The position numbers and the translations under genes are program-made. 64,000 nucleotides of DNA from Triatoma infestans (Eukaryota > Arthropoda > Insecta > Hemiptera > Reduviidae). The notes under the pieces were generated by a model. The model did no database searches. It worked only from the letters and a program-made list of their open reading frames with translations, and had not been told where the DNA came from. Shown piece by piece: positions 33,101 to 64,000 of this stretch. Within the stretch, counting starts at the first letter, position 1, and every line of letters starts with the position of its first letter. The DNA lies in contig JAAEAF010004286.1 of NCBI GenBank assembly GCA_011037195.1, positions 1-64,000 on the forward strand. Reading direction: 5' to 3'.

Positions 33101-34790
33101 TTGTGATTACACTTTTATCTTTTTTTTTAATTATTATATTTTCATTTATACAAGAAGTATTTAAAAACGTTCAAGAATTTACTACAAGAAAGAATTTTTA
33201 CTTTTTTGTTTTGTTTTTAAATGCAATATGCTACATTATTGCATAGTTTGCAAATTATTTTTTACTTTTTCACTTTTATATGTATGTATGGGAGTATCTT
33301 ACATATTTAATAAAAAAAGGTTTATAATTATGTAAGTATTAAATGTAAGTAAACTTAATTGGAAAATTAAAAAAAACTAAGTAAATGTCATCTGGACAAA
33401 AATATATATATAAAAACTTAAGTTTTTACTACCATATGATCCAAATCAAATTATTTAAATAGTAATATCTCTTGGAAGTGTTTGTGTGTGTGTGATGTTA
33501 GTTTTAATTAGGTCCATCAATTTCTGTTGTTTTGTTTTTTATTTTAGACATGTCACTATGTTTTTCATTTTAAACGCTAACAGAACTTTTAAAACCTAGT
33601 TTGTTTTTTAAAATTATATTTAATATATATATATATATACAAATATACTTCTTCTTTTTTTATTTAATCAGATCTTATATCTCTCAATTGAAACTAATAT
33701 AAATAAATAAATAAATAGAAAAAAAAAAAGAAATTTTATTTAGGGCTGTAAATATTATTAAAATTAATCAGCTGTTACTATAAATTATTTTTTTTTTAAA
33801 TGATGAACTTTGCTGGAAAATGAAAACTACCTTCAATTACTATTATAAAGAATGACTTGGACTTAAATTTTATTCATTTATGTTATAAATTTGAATAATT
33901 TTCATTTTTATTTAAGTTACAATAATATTGAAGGATGGAAATGAAATGGTACTACACAGTAGTATAATTACCAGATAAAAAGATTTCAGAATAAGTACTG
34001 GAAGAAAGATTATCGTTTGAGACTCTTGCATTAGTTAAAAAATAAATATTGAATCAAAATTTTTCACAAAAATTTTAAATTTATCAGAACTTCTGTATTG
34101 CATTTTTTTTTTTTTTGTAAATGTTCCAAGTTTATCTTATTTTCTGAGTTTAAGATCATAAAACAAGAGGCTGCCTCTATGACTGATTGCTGTGGTTCAT
34201 TGGAAGAGTAAAACTGTCCAGACCATGTCCATAGCTTTAAATGCTAAACTGGTTTGAAAGTGTTAGAAAAACTACTAGATGAATAATATAGACTTTAAAA
34301 AAATACAAAAAAAAACTTCTACAATTAGACCAATACATCACAAAATATAGTAGAATCATGGACAATTTGTGGGGGAGGGGGCACAAAGCAGTAATTCGTA
34401 AGTTCCCTGTAAAAACTGAATGCAGCAATTATAGGTATCTCTACTTCCTTTTCAAACGGTTCGATCCTATGAAGGCATCTTGGGATGGTATCGATGTGGG
34501 ATCGATCACAAAGAATACATTGGCAATATACCAGATTTTTTCAGTTTGAGAATGATCCTTGAAAAGGAGCAGAGAATTTCAGCTGAAAACCTACAATCGA
34601 TTTTGAATCGGCACACGATTGCGTCAACAGGTGCGAGGTATACAAGGCAATGGTAGACTTTAATATCCCAGATTAGCTGATGCGCCTTGTCATGACGACT
34701 GTCAACGTGTTGTACGGGTCCAGTCGGACATTTCCAAATCTCCAATAGGCCAATAAGGGCGATGCTCTTGCTTGATTACTGTTAAAAATT
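30150..34790. other. AT-rich gene-free stretch
   Basis: Nothing recognisable as coding. T-runs on the plus strand are frequent, especially at 30.2-31.5 kb and 33.0-34.1 kb, with (TA)n around 30440 and 33620. A pair of short inverted words (GGCTCTGT near 31875 and ACAGAGCC near 31963) marks a weak hairpin of unknown meaning. Confidence 0.6.
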
Positions 34791-35054
34791 GCCTTAAAGC
34801 GGGTTACTAGGGAATCTTGAACACAGATCAATGGCATTATATTTCATGTCAGAAGAAGTTCTCACTTATAACGATGATATTGATGTCGTTTGGTAGTTCT
34901 GCCAACGTTGTAAGAACTACCTCTTTGAAAATAGAAAATACTGGCAAAAGGCTTGTAAGAAAAAGTTTCTCACAAATGACAAGGTTTGAAGGCCCCTTTA
35001 GAGTAGGCAACTACACTTTCGAATAGGTCGACAGCTTAGTGTATTTGGGGACAT

Positions 35055-35282
35055 GTGGCTAACAATAATGATGTCTCAACTAGATTGACAGAAGGATTCT
35101 GTCAGCTAGTAAGTGTTACTATCGTTAGTAAATTACCTAAACTGAGGAGGTTCGACACTATGGCACAGGATGCCAAACCGCTATTGTGCCTTAGAAGCTG
35201 GATGGCAGCTGCGGAAAAGAAGGACTGGCGGAGTAAGATCGAGGAGGCCAAAACCCAACATTCTAATGCCAATGATGGATGA
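35055..35282 (+). pseudogene. LINE reverse-transcriptase C-terminal tail remnant
   Basis: The frame ends KLRRFDTMAQDAKPLLCLRSWMAAAEKKDWRSKIEEAKTQHSN and TGA. This resembles the conserved tail of RTE/R4-type LINE polyproteins (GR.R.RW.D.V..D...LG...W...A.DR..WR..IEEAKTH). Only the end is left, as is usual for 5'-truncated LINEs. Confidence 0.5.
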
Positions 35283-35290
35283 TGTGTTGA

Positions 35291-37500
35291 AAAGTGTGAA
35301 ATGTTTAGTTTAAAATATGTGGTTGGGTCAGAATATCTGGGTATTTTATCCATCGTAGAATGCATTTATTTCTTGGGAGTTATCAGGTTCAACTTAATGT
35401 TTCTGCCACACTCCACATTAATCGTTTGTTTGTATAAATAATCAATCAGTAGTAATGAGTATGTGTGACAGAAGTTTTGTAAATTGAAATCAATTCTCTA
35501 TATGTATTTGACAGACCATATGCTGACGATGGATAGATAAATGTCCGAAATTGATTAGAAATAATAAAAAAAAGAAGCAAACTACCATGGATAACTTTCA
35601 ATTAAATGAAGCTTAAATTTGAAATGAGTCCCCCCTCTCCTTTTTTTGCTCAAGGAAATAGTAAGTGCACCCTGCGGATACTATATATGTTCATTCAATT
35701 TCTTGAAAAAAAGTAAAATTCACCAAACCAATAATTATTCTTTTAAAAATTGCCGAAATCTATATCTAATTTAACGGAAGTTTAAGAAGCCAGAAAAGGT
35801 AAAAAGTTTAAATTTATGAATAAATGGCCGAAAAAATTATAAGGAAGCCTTCCTTTTTTCCCTTAAAACCGAATCAAACAAAAAAATTCGGCTTATGATA
35901 ATTCGAATGATATTCAGAAAATGGAATATCATTCGCATAATTTTTATAAATATCACTCTTTCTGTATACTTGTATGAACTAGTATTCTATTTTTTAAGTA
36001 GTCAGCAACTTTAACTTTGTCTGCCATCTTTGATCTAGAGCTAGGATATTAGGATAACAAAATAGGGTTTGTGTTGATAAAACACAGAGTTTCAACTATA
36101 CTGGACTAATTCTTCCAATGAACTAATGAATCTTAGAGCACAGTTACTGTTCCGATACATGCTCAGTCTAGTTCGATCTAAGGCTAATAATTACAGCAAA
36201 CATTTTAAGATGTTATTAATATGTGTGTGTGTGCTCATTAAAAAAAAAAAAAATGGATAATCACAAAAAAATTAAATACACTAGGAAAAAAATCTAGTAA
36301 CAGATTTTAAAAGGATTTTTTCTTTTTTGTTTTACTTCGTATATTACCTTATACAACTTTTTATTTTTTGCTTTAAACTACATTTTGAGCAATGAATTAA
36401 ACATACATTAAATGTTGAGCAAGAGGGACTATGTCCAAATATTTAATTATTTTAATTAAAAAATTAAATTAAAAAAAAATGTCCACTCAGAAAATTGTAC
36501 TAAAAAAAAGGGGAAAAATATTTAAATTCAATATCAAACAGATGTTCAAAAATAATAATAGAAAATAATTTCGATCAGCTGTTTGGAAAAACAATGTGTT
36601 CACCTATTTCAGGTTGTTTCCTTTTTTTATAAATTCATTATTTTCGCCAAAACCAATGTTTATAAGTAATATGAAGTGGACATGAAAATTTGGGTTATCA
36701 TTTTTTACTTAAATTCTTTGTATTTGTCATGAAAGATATTTCTTCTACAATTCACTTTTTTTTCTTCTAAAATTAAAACATGGATGAAAAAAATTAAATC
36801 ATTATGTTCAACTCTAGACTGAAAGAAGTTAGAAGATTATGTTCAATATAAAAAGTACGAAATTTAAAACAAAAAAATTTGAAAATTAAAAGATTTTGTT
36901 TTCAGAATTTTCATTTTTCCAACAAAAATTAAAAGTTAAATTAATTTTCATATAGAAAATTCATTCCTAAGCCCTCATTCTTTTTTTTTTTTTAATTTTT
37001 CTAATTAATTTTTCTTTAACTTTGTAAAAACTTTACGAAGTTTTTTATAACTTCCCGAAAAGTGAGAAAAATTTATACTAAACTTATTACACACACAATT
37101 AAAAACTAATATCTTTTTTTTTTAATTTAATTTAAACAAATTAATAATAGTTAAAAAAGAATGTCCTATTATTAATTTAAACCCTTAATTTTTATTTAAT
37201 TATATATTTTTTTTTTATTTATTTATTTTTTTAATAGAAAAAAGTCTCATGTGCGTCAACAAATACGACAAATAATATTAATAATATTTTTTTAAAAAAA
37301 TCTATTTATAAATTAATAACGTCGACCAATTTAATAAATAAATAACGAGTGTAAAAAATATTATTAATAATAATACAAAAAAAAATAAAAATAAAAAAGA
37401 ATGATGTGATGTGAGCTGATTGGTATTTTTTGTATGTGTATTTTTTTTTTTAATTTTTTTTTATATTATTTTCTTTTGTTTGTTTGTTTTGTTTTCCTAA
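35291..37500. other. AT-rich region downstream of the ZSWIM8 stop codon
   Basis: No exons. On the ZSWIM8 sense strand (minus) the sequence is rich in A-runs and AATAAA-like words, which is compatible with 3' untranslated sequence. The poly(A) site cannot be fixed because many AATAAA-like words occur. Confidence 0.4.
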
Positions 37501-37541
37501 TAATTTGGGGGTGCCCAGAAATGCGGCTGGGGTAACCTGTG

Positions 37542-58699
<21,158 letters not shown>

Positions 58700-59129
58700 C
58701 TAAAATGATTTTATGATATAATAAATTAAAATTATTATTTTATTTATAAGAGAGCTTATTTAACTATTGCTACTGCAAATAATAATAATAATAAAATTCA
58801 TTATTGATAACAAAGACAACCAACTCTAAAATCAATAAGCTCATATAATATACATATAGTTGAAAAGTATTGCTTACTTTATTGATTATTTTTTAGACAA
58901 TACATATAGATAATATATGTACTTTTTATCGTACATTTAGTTATAACAACAAGTTTTAAAACAATAAATAAAACTATGTATGCGTCGATGAGAGTGATGG
59001 TTCTAAGATTTTTTTTTTCATTTTCTACAAATTTATACCTCTTCTTCTGGGCAATTAATTAGATTTAGGTTCAATAGCCTCTACCTATTACTCGAGTATC
59101 TCAAAACAATAAATCAAATATCTGGAAAC

Positions 59130-59370
59130 TGAAAAACATTTTTGAGTTTCTGGGTTGTGACCGCGTCAGTGGTTTGCGGACGTCTGAAACCGACTTTTCG
59201 CCCATATTGCAATGGGCCTCTTCGTGATCGTTACACCTTGAGATAATGGAGCTATTAAGCTTTCAAGGCGTAACGGTCCTGAAGAGGTTCATTGCAATAT
59301 GGGAAAAACGTAGTTTTTAGCATAAACCACTGACGCGCTCTCAACCCAGAAACTCGAGTGTTTTTCTTGA
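59130..59370. repeat. Family C hammerhead-like inverted pair
   Basis: The left arm (minus, 59183-59232) has a perfect stem II GCCCAT...ATGGGC and GAAAAGTC but a mutated CTGAAGA. The right arm (plus, from 59276) has an intact CTGAAGA (59279-59285), an imperfect stem II and AAAAACGTAG. The arms are separated by about 40 bp and extend outward through AAACCACTGACGCG and CCCAGAAACTC to GTTTTTC. Confidence 0.7.
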
Positions 59371-60189
59371 AAATGGACACAGAAACCTAAAAGTCCATAT
59401 TCTGTACCACCTCAGTATTTCCTTTCGCCAATTTTCTTCAAACTGGAATTCAGCTATGCATTTAATTCACTTATATTATGTAGGTGTCGAACTATTCGTT
59501 GTACTGAAGTGACACTTCAGATGGGAGCCTAATATTATAGTTTCTCTAATGTGTTTTTCTTTTAAACTACTTTTTGCTCATATAACATCCCTATAGAATC
59601 TATATCCAGTTTGCCCTATCGACCCAATCGCCATTTCTTAAGTCCCGTTCTTGCCATGCCTTCCACCATGAGTTTAATGCCTACTTCTTGCGACTTCTTT
59701 TTCTCATGCATCCGGGATCAAAAGGGGACCCACTCTGCTCATTTAAACAGTACTGAGAAAGGGTTCTTCTCCAGTAATCTCTTTGATCCTGCTACTGGGT
59801 ATTTTTTGCAGCCTGGAGAACACTTCCTCCAAAAATTCATTTCTAATACAAGAAGCTTCTTGTTTAGCTCTTCCTTGAGAGGCCAGGATTGTTCTGATTA
59901 TAATACTGTACTTTCAACAAAAGGAATGGAAAATTTATTTTAAAAATTAGTTTTTTTAGAAAAATTATTAAAATCACATTATAGATCTATAAGGTTTGTA
60001 GTATAAGAAAGTTATAAAAAATAAATGTCGTCGAAACCGTTTCCGAGAATACAGCGAAAAATAGAAATTAAAAAATGCAGTATAATCGGATTTCGGAATT
60101 ATTCTGTTTCTACCACCTTTGATTATTACTTTTTTAAATATTTTCTTCACACATGCGCGCACACACCCATTTCGCCATAAACATTCACC

Positions 60190-60790
60190 CATTTCTTACA
60201 CAGGGGATCCAGAGAACATTTATTTCCAGAGAAAATTCAATTTCGAAAAATCAAAAGTAGTTACAATAGAAATAAAAACTTTGTTTTAAACATTCCCATG
60301 ACATTCTCTTACTCTAATTAATATAATTTAACCAAGAAATTTTCTTTAAAATTCAACAGTACAATGTTTAGTTGGGCGATGGTGGTGGGGATTTTACGTG
60401 TATAACTGAGCGGCTTTATGTCGGTGGAGCTTCTATGTCGCTTGTGAAAATTTAATTTTAAACTGACAGACACCCCCAACCCACCCACACCCCCATACTC
60501 CTCAAAAATCAAGTTTTTCAGCAAAATGTATCAAATAAAAGTGAAACGTTTCTATCTAAGCAGCACGTATTCAAAGTTTAAAAAAATCATTGCAACAGTT
60601 TTCGAGAAAATTTCAAAAATCACGAAAACCTAATCTGAAAACTGCACTTCCGCTAAACCTATTTTCTTCAAATTTGGAATTCTATCAATGATTCTAATAT
60701 ATATTAATATTATGTAATGGTAAAACCATATATTATATTGAAATGGTATATAGAGAAAAACAAATAATGTTACTGTTCCCTCAAAAAAAA
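60190..60790 (+). repeat. Dispersed unclassified repeat, copy
   Basis: Includes TTTCCAGAGAAAATTCAATTTCGAAAAATC (shared with 11.83 and 42.33 kb), TTTTCGAGAAAATTTC and CTGCACTTCCGC (about 60640-60655), then TAATATATATTAATATTATGTAATGG. Same family as 45.7, 51.2 and 56.4 kb. Confidence 0.5.
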
Positions 60791-61154
60791 ATTCCTATTT
60801 AAATGCAAAGTTTTTATTAAAAGCGATCACATTAATAGAACAATTTCCAAGTTCTGTTAGAAGATATATTAGTTAACTATGAAATACTTAAGTAAAGGCT
60901 CAAGGGAATCTCTCAACTGTACCCCCATTATGCAATATCGGCGTTGTTAGCTTCTGTGGTTATTGGAAACCGTCTATATCTGGCTCAGAATTCCAATAAT
61001 GGGCCAAGATAGATGATTTAGGCTTCATGCCTATAAGATGCTTATACAGTCGGCATTCTTTTAAGAAAAACAAGTGTTTCTTTTTTAGAATCTGAATTTA
61101 ATATATTTCTATAAATCATTAGTATAGATGTGAAAGAAAATATTACAAAAACAA

Positions 61155-61195
61155 AATCTGGCGTGAAACACTCACACGACTTTCTCTTACTCCTG
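61155..61195 (+). repeat. Start of a dispersed repeat, cut off by the LINE
   Basis: AATCTGGCGTGAAACACTCACACGACTTTCTCTTACTCC is the 5' end of the repeat seen at 45.7 and 56.4 kb. Similarity stops at about 61195, where the LINE begins. Confidence 0.6.
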
Positions 61196-61597
61196 TTAGT
61201 ACTATACACAAATAACAAATTTTCTTATACTCGAATTGTACCTATTGGTCCTCAGGCGACCCCACGGGGTAACCTGAGCTCAGAACACCATGCACACCCA
61301 ACAGAACAATAAAGACTGCACACACTCTACTTAAGTACAGACACAAACACGCACAAAACACCTACACGCACCATAAGGCACTACAGTACACACCACAGGG
61401 CTACCTTCCCTGTGTATCACCCTGTCTTAGGGCAGAGACTGAAGGGAATGTTCGGTTTCCCTTAAGGGGCAGCCTCCCGACCGAACTAGGATAAGCAGGC
61501 CGATACCCTGCTTATCTAAAGCTCAATTATCACAAGCACAGAACGGAAAAGAGCTGGACAGATCTTAAGGAATGCGACTTGGCGAGGAAAACGGATA

Positions 61598-62368
61598 TTG
61601 CGACTGGCTACTTGGAATGTACGGGGTATAAATGGTAAAGAACACGAACTTGTCGAGGAAATGAAGAAGGCAAAAGTGGATCTACTGGGGGTCACGGAAA
61701 TCAAAAAGAGAGGGAAAGGACAGATGAAACTGCAGAGCCATATTTTGCTTTACTCAGGCACAACTGAACAAAGGACAGTTAGTGGAGGTGTAGGTTTCAT
61801 ATTCCCTGACAGTTGGAGCGAGATGATAAGGGAATGGAAATTCGTGAACGAACGGATTATGGTAGTCGATATCGAAGAGGGAGAGAATCTGCAGACCCTA
61901 ATAATAATCTACGGTCCTAATGACAACGCTGTCGTCGCGGACAAAAACACATTCTTCGAGGAGCTACAGAGGGAAATAGATGACGCAAAAGGAGAACCGA
62001 TAGTACTGGGCGATCTAAATGGAAGAGTGGGTAAAGACAGTCGCCAGTGGCCAGGTACTCTGGGCAGCTATGGCGAAGATATTAAAAACGATAGCGGCGA
62101 CAGAATATTGAATTTCTGCGTAGCAAATGAATTAGTTGTCGCGAACACTAAATTCCCCCACAAGAATGCCCATAAGTTCACGAGGGAAGAACCCAGTAGA
62201 AATGAAAAATCTATAATCGACTACTTTCTCATTAAGAAAGAAAGAATGAAGGAAGTCATTGACGTCAGGGTGAAGAGAGGTTTCGAAATAGGTAGCGATC
62301 ACTACCTATTGAAGCTAGATAAAACATGGAGAGGGGAAGACATAACTAATGTGAAGCGAGAAGGATAG
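61598..62368 (+). pseudogene. LINE APE-type endonuclease domain
   Basis: The frame from ATG 61598 encodes 256 residues with all apurinic-endonuclease-like motifs: LATWNVRGI, LLGVTEIKK, IIIYGPND, VLGDLNGRVG, SIIDYFLI and GSDHYLL. It resembles endonucleases of RTE-clade LINEs (the group often misannotated as craniofacial development protein 2-like). A frame shift near 62360 separates it from the downstream linker. Confidence 0.85.
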
Positions 62369-64000
62369 GAGGAAGGAATCAATAAAGTCATACAAACTAA
62401 AAGAAGAAGAATTGGCCACATACTATCAAGAAGAAATAGAAAGAAGGGCAAGAGATCCTGAATATCAATGGGAGAGCCAAAATATTGAAACTAGTTGGGC
62501 AAACTTCAAAAGAATGGTACTGGAGGCAGCAGGACAGGTTTGCGGGAAGAGGAGTAGGACCAGGAAACAAACAAACTGCCTGGTGGATCGATGAAATTAA
62601 GAACGTAATAAAGGAAAAGAAGACTCTATGGAAGAAATATTTGGAGAATAAGACCCAAGAAAGATATGAACTCTACAAAACGAAGAGAATAGAAGTCAAA
62701 AATGCAGTGATGAGCGCAAAAAGAAAAAGTTGGGAGGATTTCGGGAACAAACTGGAAGCAGACCATAAAGGGAACCAGAAATTATTCTACAGAGTTCTGA
62801 AAGGAATGAGAAAGGAAAAAGCCCCAGTGTTAAAGCATATAAAGGATAAAGAGGGAAATATTCTCCGAAGGAACGGTCAAATAATGGATAGATGGAAAGA
62901 ATATTTCGCGGATCTGCTAGAGGTAGACGAGGGGAATTATGAAAGAGCCCCAGAGGAAATAAATTGGGAGGAGGATGAACTAGAGGATGCCCTATTAAAT
63001 TTGAAATCTGGAAAATCAGCCGGGATTGACGAAATAACTCCTGAGATGTTAAAATATATGGGGAAAAAAGGAAACGAGGTCATGCTACATTTACTAAACC
63101 TAGTCTGGAAACAAAAGAAAATACCTAGAGAGTGGGAAATAGCAGTCATCGTCCCAATCTTCAAAAAAGGAGACAACAGGGACTGCAGAAATCACAGGGG
63201 TATTTCCCTGCTAAGCGTACCCAGCAAAATTTACTCCAAGATCCTGGAAAAGAGGATTAGAAACATTATTGATGGAAAGCTTGAAGAAGAACAATATGGG
63301 TTCCGTACTAACCGAAGCACCAGGATCTCATATTCACTATGAGACAAATCCAAGAAAAAGTTATAGAAAAAGCAAAGGAGCTATCGGTTTGCTACGTTGA
63401 TTTAATCAAAGCATTCGACAAAGTTAACAAAAGGGACATCCTGAAGGCATTAAGAGAGAAAGAAGTAGACTGGGGGCACGTATTAGCAGTTGAAAGTCTA
63501 TACAGAAGAACTAGGAATGTCGTAAGATTCGCAAATAATACCTCGGAGGAATTCGAGAACACAGCAGGGATTCGTCAAGGGTGTAGTCTAAGTCCCCTAC
63601 TATTTATTCTGGTGTTAGACAAGGTCATAGCTAGCTCCAAAACGAGAATGAGGAGATTCCACCTAGGACACCACAACATGAGACCGGTTAACCTTTCATT
63701 ACTAGCCTTTGCCGGTGACATGGTACTGCTCGCAAACAACGATAGAGATCTTCAGCACAACTTAAAAGTCTTACAGGAAGAGCTGAGGACAATTAACATG
63801 AGCATCAACCCGGACAAAACAAAGGCAATGCGAATTGGAAAGAAACCAGGACGAGTAATGAGAATACTGCACATAAACGGCAAAAGTATTGAACAAGTGG
63901 ATAATTTCAAATACCTGGGAGCTCACCTACACGAAAATGGCTATATAGATAGCGAAATAACGGAAGGCGTAGGCATGGCAGGCAGGTTGTTCAATGCCGT
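62360..64000 (+). pseudogene. LINE reverse transcriptase with altered catalytic motif
   Basis: The linker (ATYYQEEIERRARDPEYQW) changes frame near 62545. The RT fingers and palm follow: SGKSAGIDEITPEML, WEIAVIVPIFKKGD, NHRGISLLSVPSKIYSKIL and EEQYGFRTNRST. After another shift near 63310 come YVDLIKAFDKVNKRDIL and GIRQGCSLSPLLF. The catalytic box reads LLAFAGDMVLLA (about 63700-63735), where FADDMVLLA is normal, so one metal-binding Asp is Gly. The thumb region (INPDKTKAMRIG, FKYLGAHL) continues to the window end. Confidence 0.85.

Larger units (their letters stand above)
61196..64000 (+). mobile_element. RTE-like LINE, nearly complete 5' part, runs off window
   Basis: A 5' untranslated region of about 400 bp with a strong hairpin (61251-61278) precedes an APE-type endonuclease and a reverse transcriptase. 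It inserted into a dispersed repeat. The coding region has frame breaks near 62360, 62545 and 63310, so the copy is inactive, but it is otherwise well preserved and therefore fairly recent. Confidence 0.8.

Noticed and set aside
59611..59943. 110-residue plus-strand ORF
   Set aside because: No recognisable domain, no splice context, and located in repeat-rich DNA upstream of the ZSWIM8 exons on the opposite strand.

Overview
The window is nuclear DNA of an arthropod, probably an insect or other pancrustacean. The evidence is an AT-rich genome with spliceosomal introns, a multidomain pacifastin-type protease inhibitor gene (a family best known from insects and crustaceans), an R1-like LINE relic, and a long conserved metazoan gene (ZSWIM8) split into many small exons. 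No bacterial, CRISPR or rRNA features are present. The species cannot be named from the sequence.

Layout. (1) 1-6250 is an old DJR-capsid/Polinton-like DNA element with diverged inverted repeats. It carries a capsid-like gene, an integrase-protease remnant, small accessory ORFs and an embedded Ty3/gypsy RNaseH-integrase fragment. (2) 6250-8310 holds imperfect tandem repeats, an unusually GC-rich block packed with promoter-type motifs, and a hammerhead-ribozyme repeat. (3) 8542-9408 is a degenerate hAT transposon with an 8-bp target duplication. (4) 11476-19311 (+) is a pacifastin-like gene. Its first intron holds a deleted gypsy element interrupted by a SINE, and a LINE RNaseH relic. (5) 19.3-37.5 kb has no recognisable host gene. 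It is very AT-rich and contains scattered ribozyme-like repeats and one LINE tail. (6) 37542-58699 (-) is the ZSWIM8 orthologue (Dorado/EBAX-1 family): 24 exons, with the 5' end beyond the right side of the window. The exon lengths and phases add up to 1,559 in-frame codons plus stop. Its introns are full of repeats. (7) 61.2-64 kb (+) is an RTE-like LINE running off the end.

The most unusual content is a set of short repeats carrying type-I hammerhead ribozyme motifs of the minimal-stem-III kind known from Penelope-like elements and retrozymes. Several occur as inverted pairs with the ribozymes pointing away from each other. Two of these pairs are bounded by perfect 13-bp and 12-bp target-site duplications, so the fold-back pair was inserted as one unit. 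In both, one arm is full length and the other stops at nearly the same internal point. Several other sequence families with the same hairpin architecture occur nearby.

The two host genes are convergent and appear unrelated. The pacifastin gene should make a secreted inhibitor. ZSWIM8 is the substrate receptor of a cullin-RING ubiquitin ligase that destroys Argonaute during target-directed microRNA decay. Everything else is mobile DNA, most of it decayed. All identifications are from reading the sequence and from knowledge of the families; no database search was run.
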